The position numbers and the translations under genes are program-made. Positions 51,239 through 60,747 of a DNA stretch of 64,000 bases are shown here, in pieces. The DNA is from Acinetobacter sichuanensis. GTDB taxonomy: Bacteria; Pseudomonadota; Gammaproteobacteria; Pseudomonadales; Moraxellaceae. Under the pieces are notes generated by a model that did not search any database, was not told the origin of the DNA, and was given only the letters and a program-made list of their open reading frames with translations. The stretch is from the NCBI RefSeq assembly GCF_003024515.2, contig NZ_PYIX02000015.1, positions 1 through 64,000 on the forward strand, given 5' to 3'. Positions within the stretch are counted from its first letter, which is position 1. Each line of letters opens with the position of its first letter.

Positions 51239-51871
51239 TTATTGATTTCCATAAACAACTAAATATCTACCAATTTTATTTTTCTCTTCTAAAACATAAA
51301 TTAACCGTGTCAAAAATCTTCCTATTTCATCTGTTACAACGTTCAATACTTTGATTTTTGAAATAATTTCTGTGATTACTGCATGATCAAAATAATTATC
51401 AGAACATTCATCAAAACTTGTTTCCAAATATTTTCTCATAGGATTAAAAATGGGAAATACTGATGCAAAAATATCAACAACATATTCAAAGTCATATCTC
51501 GGAATAAAGTAAGTTCTATTCATAGTACTTTGAATGCGGTCCAAATTTTCATCTTCCGCCCAAATAAAAAACCCTACTTTATCTACATATAATGGGTTTT
51601 CTTCAATCGTTAATTTAATTGGTCTGTGTATTAAGGCTTCTACTTTGGTGATGACTTTTCCCACATTATATTCATAGGCAACATCATGATAATACTCGAA
51701 AATTATACTTAAATCGCAACCTGTTTCCTCACAAATCTTTTTAATATTTTCATCATGAAAAGCCTGAATACATTGCTCAACATTTTCATCATGTTGTTTC
51801 AATAATTTCATTGCTTGCACAAGTGGAATGCTGATTTTGGAACGCAATTCATTGAGTTTTTCTTTATTCAT
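51239..51871 (-). CDS. protein with a UBA / EF-Ts N-terminal-like domain
   Basis: About 210 residues. The first 45 residues (KLNELRSKISIPLVQAMKLLKQHDENVEQCIQAFHDENI) fit the pattern of the UBA/TS-N domain of elongation factor Ts (LRxxTGxGxxxCKxALxxxxxDxxxAxxxL). The rest has no recognised fold. The ATG at 51871 is preceded by GAG; a GTG at 51880 would add three residues. It is followed directly by the previous entry's gene. The function is unknown. Confidence 0.62.
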   Translation of the reverse strand: MNKEKLNELRSKISIPLVQAMKLLKQHDENVEQCIQAFHDENIKKICEETGCDLSIIFEYYHDVAYEYNVGKVITKVEALIHRPIKLTIEENPLYVDKVGFFIWAEDENLDRIQSTMNRTYFIPRYDFEYVVDIFASVFPIFNPMRKYLETSFDECSDNYFDHAVITEIISKIKVLNVVTDEIGRFLTRLIYVLEEKNKIGRYLVVYGNQ

Positions 51872-52006
51872 TTTTATCACTCAACTATTTATTTTCAGTA
51901 TTGATACATTAAAATTTTAAAATTGATTTATCTTAAAAGAAACATATTACATAACACCCCACTCCTTAAAATATAAAATAAATCACGTTAAAAGAAGGGC
52001 TAAAAT

Positions 52007-52264
52007 ATGAAATCATTTATCATTTCTTGCTGTACATTATTCATTTTAATCAGTTTAAATGGATGTCAAACTCAATCTATATCCACATTATCTACAGATC
52101 CTGAAATAATTGAAGTCAAACCTTGTACTGGAAATGATACAGAGGTTTGCCAAGAAATCCCCGACCAAAATCAAATGAACAAAATTAAACGAACTTATAC
52201 AGATCAGAAAGGCTGTCAGTATACTGAATATGAAAATGGCTTAACTGATGCAATCTGCCCATAG
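52007..52264 (+). CDS. small lipoprotein
   Basis: 85 residues; lipobox LNGC near residue 20. The mature part carries four Cys (PCTGN, EVCQE, KGCQY, AICP), probably two disulfides in the periplasm. No family is recognised. Confidence 0.65.
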   Translation: MKSFIISCCTLFILISLNGCQTQSISTLSTDPEIIEVKPCTGNDTEVCQEIPDQNQMNKIKRTYTDQKGCQYTEYENGLTDAICP

Positions 52265-52374
52265 AATGACTGCTCAGTTTAAATGATAAAAATGCTTTTA
52301 TTAAAGTTAAATTGCACCGTCAGACTATGAAAACATGCTAAATTACACATAGCATTTCAAATACTTGAGTTCAC

Positions 52375-53628
52375 ATGACTGTACGCTTTCTTCATACATC
52401 CGACTGGCATTTGGGACAATTTTTTTATAACCATTCCCGTCAGTATGAACATGAGCAATTTTTGGCATGGTTACTTGAGCAAATCAAAGAAAAACAACCG
52501 CATGCTTTATTGATCGCAGGTGATATTTTCGATGTCATCAACCCTGCATCTGCTGCGCAAAAACAACTTTATCAATTCCTTGCAGATGCACATGACCTCG
52601 CCCCACACATGCAAACTTTGATGATTGCGGGGAATCATGATTCAGGTTATCGTATTGAACAAGTTGAACCTTTACTTGAAAAATACAATGCTAAAACTGT
52701 CGGTGTGATCCATAAAAATAGTGAAGGTTCAATTGATTTAGACCGACTTCTTATTCCAATTTATGATGAAAATAAAACAATTGTTGCTTGGTGCTTAGCA
52801 CTGCCCTTTTTACGCCCTGCTGAAATTACAGGCTTCAATGAACAAACCACCAACAGCCAAAATGCAATTGCCTATTTGCACCAACAAATTATTGCAGAAG
52901 CGATCAAACGTAAAACACCTGATCAAGCCTTAATTTTGATGTCACATGCACACATGCAAGGTGGCGAAACTTCAGACTCAGAACGCCCAATTATTATTGG
53001 CAATGAAGAAGCACTTTCTACCGCCCTGTTTGATGATGTAATTGATTATATCGCGCTTGGGCATTTACACAAACCGCAAAAAGTTGGTCAGGAAAATATC
53101 CGTTATAGCGGCTCACCAATTCCGCTTTCATTTAGTGAAATAAACTATAAACATCAAGTGGTTGAAGTCACCATTGATCCAACCAAAAATGACGAATCTC
53201 GTTTTAAATTTGAGCCTATTTTTATTCCTCGCAGTGTGCAACTGCATAAAATCAAAGGCGAGCTTAATGACGTTTTTGCCAAACTCAAAGCCTTGCCAAG
53301 TGGTGAAATTGACAATATTGACCATCGTGAATATGTCGATATTGAGTATCATACCGCTGTGCCACCACAACCAAATTTAAGACAACAATTTGAAGATGCT
53401 TTGCCAAAAGATCGTTATCGTTTGGTGCGAATTTCACGACAATATTTAGCTTCTGAAAAATCGAACAGTGAACAATCACAAATCAGTTTAGAACCACCAA
53501 CGCCAAAAAAACTCTTTGAACAGATTTGGCAAAAGCAAGGTTATGCCAGTGATGATGCCGTGCTAAAAGACTTTTTAAGCCTCGTACAAGAAGCTGAAAA
53601 ATCACTTGAAAATGAGCATGAAGCATAA
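52375..53628 (+). CDS. sbcD: exonuclease subunit SbcD
   Basis: SbcD is the Mre11-like nuclease of the SbcCD complex, which cuts hairpins and processes double-strand ends. The 417-residue protein has the phosphoesterase motifs FLHTSDWHLG (I), LIAGDIFD (II), IAGNHDSGYR (III), MSHAHMQGG (IV) and ALGHLHKPQ (V), and the capping domain near 280-360. Its stop lies ten bases before sbcC, so the two form one operon. Confidence 0.96.
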   Translation: MTVRFLHTSDWHLGQFFYNHSRQYEHEQFLAWLLEQIKEKQPHALLIAGDIFDVINPASAAQKQLYQFLADAHDLAPHMQTLMIAGNHDSGYRIEQVEPLLEKYNAKTVGVIHKNSEGSIDLDRLLIPIYDENKTIVAWCLALPFLRPAEITGFNEQTTNSQNAIAYLHQQIIAEAIKRKTPDQALILMSHAHMQGGETSDSERPIIIGNEEALSTALFDDVIDYIALGHLHKPQKVGQENIRYSGSPIPLSFSEINYKHQVVEVTIDPTKNDESRFKFEPIFIPRSVQLHKIKGELNDVFAKLKALPSGEIDNIDHREYVDIEYHTAVPPQPNLRQQFEDALPKDRYRLVRISRQYLASEKSNSEQSQISLEPPTPKKLFEQIWQKQGYASDDAVLKDFLSLVQEAEKSLENEHEA

Positions 53629-53637
53629 GGATTTGTC

Positions 53638-56600
53638 ATGAAAATTTTATCTATACGTATAAAAAATTTGGCATCTCTTGCAGGTGAACATTTTATTGAT
53701 TTTGAATCCGAACCTTTGGCTTCCGCAGGTCTAGTTGCCATTGTCGGAAAAACTGGTGCAGGTAAATCGACCATTTTAGATGCCATGTGCCTTGCACTTT
53801 TTAATAAAATTCCGCGTTTAAAAGACAGTGATGGTAAGTTGCAAGATGTTGATGGCACAGAACTTTTAACCAATTCCCCTCTGACCGTATTACGACGTGG
53901 CACGGCACATGGTTTTGCTGAACTAACTTTTGTCGCTCAGGATCAAAAGCATTATTTAGCCCGTTGGGAACTGAAACGTTCACGTGAAAAAGCAGATGGA
54001 AAGCTGCAAAGTGTACAACGTTATCTAAAATGTTTAACTGATGGCGTGGTGGTTGCAGACAAAGCCAAAGCCGTGGATGCAAGCATTTTCAAAATCACAC
54101 AACTGAGCTTTGAACAATTCACACGTGCCGTCTTACTCGCACAATCAGAAGTCACCGCATTTTTAAAAGCACGTGATAATGAACGTGGTGAATTACTTGA
54201 ATATTTAACCAATTCTTCAATCTTTGGCAAAATTGGTCAATTGGCTTTTGAACGTACCAAAGCTGTTGCATTCAAACGCAAAGAACTTGAAAATCTACTC
54301 GGTCATATTGAAATTTTATCTGATGATGAAGTGGCTGAATTGACAAATCAATATCAATACGTTGAGGCAGAATATAAAAAAATTGAGGCTGAAAAAGCTC
54401 AACTGAGTTCACAACAACAATGGTTTGAACGTAAACAAAAGTTAGAAAGTGAAATTCTTGCTAAGCAACAATTGGTTGACACGCAACTCAAAGCGCAACA
54501 AGATTTAGCACCTGAACGTAAGCGTTTACATCGTTTGGAGATATTTTCAAGCATTCGCCCAACTGTATTTCAACAGCAACAATTGCTGAAAACTGAACAA
54601 CAACTTGCACCACAGATTCAAAAACAACAACAGCTTTTTGATGCCATTCACAACCAATTTAAAACTGAAAAATCACGTTTTACTCAAGCCGAAAGTGCAT
54701 TGACGGAACAGCAAAACTTTGAAAATACCCATCGTGAATCTTTAAGCGAAGTTCGAAAATGTGTGCAGAAACGTGAGTTTTTTGCAGGTGAATATAAAAA
54801 GATCAATACAAAACTGAGTGAATTAGAAACTGCAAAAGCACCACTGCTCACGCAACAACAAACATTAGAACAACAGATTCAACATGCCGAGCTACAGCAA
54901 ACAACATTGCATCAACAACTTGCAGAAACTCAGCTATTTTCAAGTTTGGACAAAGGCTTAACTGCGCACACACAACAACTCGGACAATTTATTCAGCAAT
55001 ATCAAAATATTGAAAATCAATTAGGGAATGTTGCACAAGCTGAAAGTCGTTTGGCTGAACAAAAAAATCAGTTGGTACAGTTGATTGAGCAATTTGGCAA
55101 TATTGAACAACTTGAAACTAAAATTGAACAAGCAAGACGACAACGTGAGTCCAAGATTAATCAACGTAATCAGCTTGATCTTATTCAACAGAAACTAATG
55201 CAATTTTTAGAATTAAGAACTGAAGCATTTGAATTAGAAAATAAAATCAAGAATTTAAAAATCAATCATATACAACTTGAGAAAAACCATAGCACCGCAG
55301 ATCAAAATTTCCAGTCTGCCAAAAATGAACGTCTAAAACTACAAGACATTTTGCAACAGCAACGTTTGCTTCATACTGAAAATGTTGAACATTTGCGTGC
55401 TAAACTAAAAGAAGGTGAACCATGTTTAGTATGCGGAAGCACATCACATCCATACAAAGTTGATAATTCTGCGGTGTCTAAAGCCCTGTTTGAATTACAG
55501 CAACAACAAGAACAGCAAGCGACAGCCAAAGAACAAGAATATTTTAAAATTTGGCAACAGAGCCAACAAAGTTTAGTTAAATCAACAACTGAACAAGAAC
55601 AGCTAGAAGTAGCTCTTCAACTAAATACAGATAAAGCTATGAATAGCATTCTGAAAGAATTAAACAAACAAAAGCAAAATGCACAAATTACTTTTAATTT
55701 TGATTTAGGAAGCCCTCAAACTGAAATTACTACAGCATTAAAAAAACTTTTAGAGCAATTTCAAACGGATCTTCAACAGATAGAAATACAGTCTAATCAG
55801 TGGATGCAAAGCATTAAACAGCAACAACAACTCGAAAAATCTATTCAACAAACTGAACACTTGATTCAAACTGCACAACATTTACAGAGCCAAGTTCAAG
55901 CGATCTTTGTGTGTTTAAATGATGCCGAAAAAAACTCTTGGCAACAGCAAAGTGTTGTAACAGCGCAACAGATTTTCAATACACTTTCACAACGTATTCA
56001 GCAACTTGAGCAACTCGCACAACAAAGCAAACAGCTTGATCTTCAAAATCAACAACTCAAGACACTCTTACTCAATGTTGAAAATGTGTCACAACAGATT
56101 GATAATACAGCACAAAATCTGAATGAGATTAAAGTCCAAGGTCAAAAAGTCACTGAAACTGCGGTTCAACTAATTCAACAGATGACAGGCTTAAGCGATG
56201 TCAAACCAAATGAATGGCTGCTTCAATATGATCAGGCATGTCAGCAGAATCAAAATCTGTATCAGCAGTTAAAACAAAGTTTTGAGCAACTTCGTCAACA
56301 ATTTGAACAAGAAAAAAGTGTATTGGAACAACTCAAAGCACAACAACAACAAAATCAAGATCATATTCAACAAAGTGACCAAGAAATCCAAAAATGGCTC
56401 ACTGAACATACAGTTTTTAATGTGGATGATTTAGCGCAATTGGCACTGATCAGCCCTGCTCAAGAACAGCAAATCCGTCAGCAACTGCAAAATGCTGAAC
56501 GCTTGTTGAATGAAGTCAATTCCGCATTAAAAACTATGCAAGAACAACGGACTGAACATGCCAAACATCAGCCTGAAAATGAGCTGATACAACTACAGCA

Positions 56601-57243
56601 ATTGATTGAAGAAAATGCTGAAAGTTTAAAATCGCAATTGGATGTTCGAGATCAACTCAAACTGAAGCTTGAATTGCATCAACAGAATGTGGCTAAGCAA
56701 AAACAATTTGCGGATCAAATCCAAGAAGTACAACAAGAAGAACATCGTTGGGGCAAAATTTCAGGCTTAATGGGCGATGCCACAGGTAAAAAATTCCGTG
56801 ATTATGCACAGCAATATAATTTGGATATTTTACTTGAACACGCCAACCAACAATTGGCGATGCTATCACAGCGTTATACCTTAAAACGTTTGGACAATTC
56901 ACTAAGTCTGGCAATTATCGACCATGATATGGACGGCGAAACCCGTTCTGTAGCGTCACTTTCTGGTGGTGAGTCCTTCCTAACCGCCCTTGCCTTATCT
57001 TTGGCGATTGCCAATATGGCATCAGGTTCCATGAAAATAGAATCACTGTTTATTGATGAAGGTTTTGGCACACTCGATGCTTCATCACTGCATATGGTCA
57101 TGAATGCACTCGATCAACTGCAAAATCAGGGACGTAAAGTGGTGCTCATTTCGCATATACAGGACATGCATGAACGAATTCCTGTGCAGATTCAAGTCAA
57201 GCCCTTAGGCGCAGGTGCGAGTATGATTGAGGTGGTCAGTTAA
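53638..57243 (+). CDS. sbcC: exonuclease subunit SbcC
   Basis: The Rad50-like ATPase of the SbcCD nuclease. The 1201-residue protein has Walker A GKTGAGKST near residues 38-46, long Gln-rich coiled coils, the zinc hook CLVCG at residues 596-600 in the centre, the signature LSGGES near 1109 and Walker B SLFIDEGFGTLD near 1137-1148. The zinc hook joins two heads across the coil. The ribosome binding site AAGG is strong. A terminator follows at 57248. Confidence 0.96.
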   Translation: MKILSIRIKNLASLAGEHFIDFESEPLASAGLVAIVGKTGAGKSTILDAMCLALFNKIPRLKDSDGKLQDVDGTELLTNSPLTVLRRGTAHGFAELTFVAQDQKHYLARWELKRSREKADGKLQSVQRYLKCLTDGVVVADKAKAVDASIFKITQLSFEQFTRAVLLAQSEVTAFLKARDNERGELLEYLTNSSIFGKIGQLAFERTKAVAFKRKELENLLGHIEILSDDEVAELTNQYQYVEAEYKKIEAEKAQLSSQQQWFERKQKLESEILAKQQLVDTQLKAQQDLAPERKRLHRLEIFSSIRPTVFQQQQLLKTEQQLAPQIQKQQQLFDAIHNQFKTEKSRFTQAESALTEQQNFENTHRESLSEVRKCVQKREFFAGEYKKINTKLSELETAKAPLLTQQQTLEQQIQHAELQQTTLHQQLAETQLFSSLDKGLTAHTQQLGQFIQQYQNIENQLGNVAQAESRLAEQKNQLVQLIEQFGNIEQLETKIEQARRQRESKINQRNQLDLIQQKLMQFLELRTEAFELENKIKNLKINHIQLEKNHSTADQNFQSAKNERLKLQDILQQQRLLHTENVEHLRAKLKEGEPCLVCGSTSHPYKVDNSAVSKALFELQQQQEQQATAKEQEYFKIWQQSQQSLVKSTTEQEQLEVALQLNTDKAMNSILKELNKQKQNAQITFNFDLGSPQTEITTALKKLLEQFQTDLQQIEIQSNQWMQSIKQQQQLEKSIQQTEHLIQTAQHLQSQVQAIFVCLNDAEKNSWQQQSVVTAQQIFNTLSQRIQQLEQLAQQSKQLDLQNQQLKTLLLNVENVSQQIDNTAQNLNEIKVQGQKVTETAVQLIQQMTGLSDVKPNEWLLQYDQACQQNQNLYQQLKQSFEQLRQQFEQEKSVLEQLKAQQQQNQDHIQQSDQEIQKWLTEHTVFNVDDLAQLALISPAQEQQIRQQLQNAERLLNEVNSALKTMQEQRTEHAKHQPENELIQLQQLIEENAESLKSQLDVRDQLKLKLELHQQNVAKQKQFADQIQEVQQEEHRWGKISGLMGDATGKKFRDYAQQYNLDILLEHANQQLAMLSQRYTLKRLDNSLSLAIIDHDMDGETRSVASLSGGESFLTALALSLAIANMASGSMKIESLFIDEGFGTLDASSLHMVMNALDQLQNQGRKVVLISHIQDMHERIPVQIQVKPLGAGASMIEVVS

Positions 57244-57247
57244 AAAA

Positions 57248-57275
57248 ATGGTAGCTTCACGCTACCATTCATTTT
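57248..57275 (+). terminator. terminator after sbcC
   Basis: Stem ATGGTAGC / GCTACCAT with a five-base loop, followed by T-rich sequence. May act in both directions. Confidence 0.75.
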
Positions 57276-57305
57276 TGAATGAAATCAACATGTAACGCTT
57301 TACAC

Positions 57306-57701
57306 TTAGTGCAATGCTTTCTTCGCTTTTTGGCATAAGTCAGTTGCATGTTCGACTTCAGTTTTATAGTTTTCAACAGTTTCATCAAAACTCATTGCCG
57401 CAGCAAAGCTACTCTCATTGAATTGTTTTTTATATTTTTCATTATTTTTTAAAATAGTCACCATATTTTCATAACCCACACAAATTGGAAACCAAACCTC
57501 AGGACTTTCATCAGGCTTTGCCTGCCAATTTTCTATTTTTTTCTCCAGCTCTGTCAAAGTTATTTCATAATTTTTAATAAAATCATTGGCTGTAGCCTGA
57601 GTCGCTATTGTATTTTTAAATGAGTCCTCATAGGCATTTGCAAATACATAGGTCGAGTTTAAACTTAATAAACTCAAAATAATCATGATATTTTTTTTCA
57701 T
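57306..57701 (-). CDS. exported hypothetical protein
   Basis: 131 residues with a signal peptide (MKKNIMIILSLLSLNSTYVFANA). The mature part is helical and Lys/Glu-rich, with two Cys (PICVGYEN, TDLCQKAK). The start at 57701 has AGAGAG upstream; a longer frame to 57740 begins without a site. No family is recognised. Confidence 0.65.
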   Translation of the reverse strand: MKKNIMIILSLLSLNSTYVFANAYEDSFKNTIATQATANDFIKNYEITLTELEKKIENWQAKPDESPEVWFPICVGYENMVTILKNNEKYKKQFNESSFAAAMSFDETVENYKTEVEHATDLCQKAKKALH

Positions 57702-57777
57702 AAAGCTCTCTTTTTTATTACATTTATCGTTAAAAGGCATTTTATTTCATCACAAAACACCTTAAAAATGTGATTAT

Positions 57778-58542
57778 TTAATTTTTATCTGCTGGAAAAG
57801 CATTGGGTGGTGGCGCATATTTATTGATAGCTTTAGCCTCATCTTCAGGAACTTTAAGTTCATACACAACCGTACCAATTACACCTGCATTATAAATTGA
57901 ACCATGATCTGAGTTTGCAGCATAAGATTCTTCAGGTTTGCTAAACGTAAAAGAAGCAACTGCATCAGCACTTTTTCTGAAACCTTCAATGGTTAAAGTA
58001 TCATGTGCGTGTAGAACATAACCTGAGTTTGAACGTGAAGCCTCACGACCATTAATCACATCTACCCCATCAACACTTGTGACAATTTCAAAGGTTTTGC
58101 TGGTGTTATTTTCATAATGTAACTGATAACTTTGACCTTCTCTACCTGCTAAATAATAATTTTTCCCAACACGATATAAAGGAATGGGATCTCCACGATC
58201 ATCAATGATCGTAAAACTAACTTTTCCACCTGCAACAGAAATTCCCTGAATAGCTTTGCCTTCATATTGTTTATCGGCATATTGGACTTGCGTTTCAGCT
58301 ATTGGCGTATTGGATTTACGTTCATAATCCACTTCAGTAACAGATGAGTTAATATCATCACCCCATTTTGTGCCTAGTTTTTCATCCATTGCAACATCAT
58401 TATTTGCAGCAGTTGCAGCAGCATCTGCACTAGTTGCTTCAGCATGATTTGAGGATTGAGGTGAGTTTTCCTCTGCTTTTTTCGCACAAGCAGCAAGAAA
58501 TATACAAAATATAATATAGAGCAAAATCTTTATTTTTTTCAT
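57778..58542 (-). CDS. lipoprotein, paralogue of the gene at 58760
   Basis: 254 residues; lipobox LAAC after a signal peptide (MKKIKILLYIIFCIFLAAC). After a low-complexity Ala/Ser region comes a conserved body: KLGTKWGDDINSSVTEVDYERK, ADKQYEGKAIQGISVAGGKVSFTIIDDRGDPIPLYRVGKNYYL, DGVDVINGREASRSNSGYVLH, and YAANSDHGSIYNAGVIGTVVYELKVPE. The beta-rich body and the conserved SxHGSI motif suggest a binding domain in the envelope. The ATG at 58542 has AGGTAAC upstream; the frame to 58599 is less likely. The function is unknown. Confidence 0.75.
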   Translation of the reverse strand: MKKIKILLYIIFCIFLAACAKKAEENSPQSSNHAEATSADAAATAANNDVAMDEKLGTKWGDDINSSVTEVDYERKSNTPIAETQVQYADKQYEGKAIQGISVAGGKVSFTIIDDRGDPIPLYRVGKNYYLAGREGQSYQLHYENNTSKTFEIVTSVDGVDVINGREASRSNSGYVLHAHDTLTIEGFRKSADAVASFTFSKPEESYAANSDHGSIYNAGVIGTVVYELKVPEDEAKAINKYAPPPNAFPADKN

Positions 58543-58759
58543 TTTGTTACCTATTTTTAGATATGTGTGAGCAACCCATTTTTTTGATACATCCATCATT
58601 CATGAAGTATCAAATCATCGGCTGTCTTGGTAACTTAGATTATTATCGCAGTTATCATAACGAGCTTGTATATTTTTGAATATATGAAAAACTTTATATT
58701 ATTGTAATAATATAACATCTAAAAATTCACCCTTCTAACAATGTCAGTTTTTAGGATAT

Positions 58760-59518
58760 TCAATCCGCAGGAAATGCGTTAGGTGCAGGTGCATAATCTC
58801 CATTTTGATCTCTTTTCGGAACATATCGTGGTGCTTTTAATTCATAAATAACCGTGCCAATCACTCCTGTATTTTGAATTGAACCATGACTTGAGTTTGC
58901 AGCATAAGATTGTTCAGGTTGACTAAAAGTAAATGATGCAACTGAATGATTACTTTTTCTAAAACCTTCAATAGAAATTGAACTATAAGGATGCAATACA
59001 TAACCTGCATTTTTTCGAGATGCCTGACGTCCATTCAAAACATCTAAACCATCTACACTTGCCACGACTTCAAAGGTTTGGGCACTACTATTATGATAAC
59101 GTAATTGATAACTTTGCCCATTTTGACCCGATAAAAAATAACGTTGCCCTTCTCTATATAAGGCTAAGTTTCGTCCTTGATCATCTAATATCGAAAAACT
59201 AATTTTTCCAGAGGCTAATGAAATACTGTTTATACCACGCCCTGAAAATTGTTTATCTGCATAACGTATTTGTGTTTCATCCACAGGCTGCTGAGATAAT
59301 CTTTTTAAATCTACAGCTTGAACATAAGAACTAACATCATCGCCCCATTTTGTTCCTAATTGTTGACTCCCACTGACTCGGTTGTCTTTGCTTTCTGCCT
59401 GAATTGCTTGAGGTGCATATTCTGCACGGCTTGTTTGCTTTTGCTGAATAGGTTGAGAACTACAAGCCGCTAGTCCTGCAAGTAAAAGTAAAGAAAGTAA
59501 ATAGTGTAGCTTCATCAT
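58760..59518 (-). CDS. lipoprotein, paralogue of the gene at 57778
   Basis: 252 residues; lipobox LAAC. The same block order as the neighbour: QLGTKWGDDVSSYVQAVDLKR, RYADKQFSGRGINSISLASGKISFSILDDQG, DGLDVLNGRQASRKNAGYVLH, YAANSSHGSIQNTGVIGTVIYELKAP and the shared ending YAPAPNAFPAD. The two are tandem duplicates. A strong AAGGA site precedes it. The 160 bases between the pair are AT-rich with nothing recognisable. Confidence 0.75.
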   Translation of the reverse strand: MMKLHYLLSLLLLAGLAACSSQPIQQKQTSRAEYAPQAIQAESKDNRVSGSQQLGTKWGDDVSSYVQAVDLKRLSQQPVDETQIRYADKQFSGRGINSISLASGKISFSILDDQGRNLALYREGQRYFLSGQNGQSYQLRYHNSSAQTFEVVASVDGLDVLNGRQASRKNAGYVLHPYSSISIEGFRKSNHSVASFTFSQPEQSYAANSSHGSIQNTGVIGTVIYELKAPRYVPKRDQNGDYAPAPNAFPAD

Positions 59519-59757
59519 CTATAATCCTTATCATTTGATTTACTGAGGTTACATACTTCAAAGAAAGATATTTTTTAAACTGTTTTAAAGTGATCTAGCC
59601 AAGTCCTATATCAACAATCGTTTTAATTTCACGATGAAAGAACTAATGAACCTCAGTATAACCTGATGAGAAACGATGATTTTGTAGTCATTTGTAGAGT
59701 AAATTTTAAAAATGACTCACACTATTTACCCACTTTTTAAAATACTTAGCTTGGCTT

Positions 59758-60552
59758 TTACATTGGTCGCAAGGTTAAAATTTGTTCTGCACGCCCAAAT
59801 GGTCCATATATATCATGAAGCACTGAACTGGTTAATCCAATACCATCTTCACCATATTGTTGTACGGTTTCTAAACCTAACCATTTACCTTGAGGTAAAC
59901 GATACAAATGAATTTGTAAGTCTAGATTTGGAAATCCCCAATTAAATGGAGGAGTTTGCCGTGCAACAATCCCATTTGCTGTGTCAACCATCCCCATTAG
60001 TTTAACAAATGAAGAGGTTTTTTGCCCTTCAATCATCTCTAAATCATTACTGAGCCATACAATTCCTGCACCTTGTCGTCGTTGTTCAGTACGTGCCTCA
60101 ACAGATTTGATATAACCCCCTGGCCATTGACGGATTTCATGCCAAACGGGTAAGTTTTCTGGTGTTCCTATATTTTGATCTTCTAAACCAGCGATCTTTT
60201 GACTGTTATTGGTCATCATGCGCCATGTTCTTGCCACAATACATGTTTTTCCCTGAGTGACCATTTCAGATTCAATGAGTTCAATGGTCTTACCACCACG
60301 AATAACTTTAGTTGTAATATAAAAATCTCCAGCAGCAATTAAACCAAAAATATCCAAGCTAATTCGACCAATTCGAACATCATCTCGAGGCGAAAATAGT
60401 TCTAATTCTGCACAAATAATGCCTGTTGCAGGTGCCATATGCTGTTCATGCTCATTCCAAGCGCCTTGCACATACTGAGTAGACGTATAGTGGGCTGTGA
60501 CTACTCCTTGTTCATCAGTAGTACGTTGTATTCGTTGATAATAACTAGACAT
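59758..60552 (-). CDS. TesB-like acyl-CoA thioesterase family protein
   Basis: A 264-residue double-hotdog protein. Features include the N-terminal hotdog with MAPATGIICAELELFSP and GRISLDIFGLIAAGDFYITTKVIRGGKTIELIESEMVTQGKTCIVARTWRMM, and the second hotdog with DTANGIVARQTPPFNWGFPNLDLQIHLYRLPQGKWLGLE and QQYGEDGIGLTSSVLHDIYGPFGRAEQILTLRP. These match the 4HBT_3 thioesterase family. The acyl-CoA substrate is unknown. The ribosome binding site is AAGGAAG. Confidence 0.85.
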   Translation of the reverse strand: MSSYYQRIQRTTDEQGVVTAHYTSTQYVQGAWNEHEQHMAPATGIICAELELFSPRDDVRIGRISLDIFGLIAAGDFYITTKVIRGGKTIELIESEMVTQGKTCIVARTWRMMTNNSQKIAGLEDQNIGTPENLPVWHEIRQWPGGYIKSVEARTEQRRQGAGIVWLSNDLEMIEGQKTSSFVKLMGMVDTANGIVARQTPPFNWGFPNLDLQIHLYRLPQGKWLGLETVQQYGEDGIGLTSSVLHDIYGPFGRAEQILTLRPM

Positions 60553-60654
60553 ATTCTTCCTTGATTATTCATTTCTTACATTTTAGGCGTGATATTTTCA
60601 CTTTTGATTCGCCCTATTTTTGTACTCAATTTATCTCTAAATGTCCAATTTTCA

Positions 60655-60686
60655 AGAAAATACTGAACGCATAAGTTCAGTATTTC
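60655..60686 (-). terminator. terminator after yggS
   Basis: A perfect 11-base stem (AAATACTGAAC / GTTCAGTATTT) with a six-base loop; on the minus strand TTTTCTT follows. It lies about 60 bp beyond the yggS stop. Confidence 0.8.
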
Positions 60687-60747
60687 CCTAAAATTTCAAA
60701 ATTTATCGAGATCAGTTCTATTCTTTTGAATTTGAATTTCTTTATTT

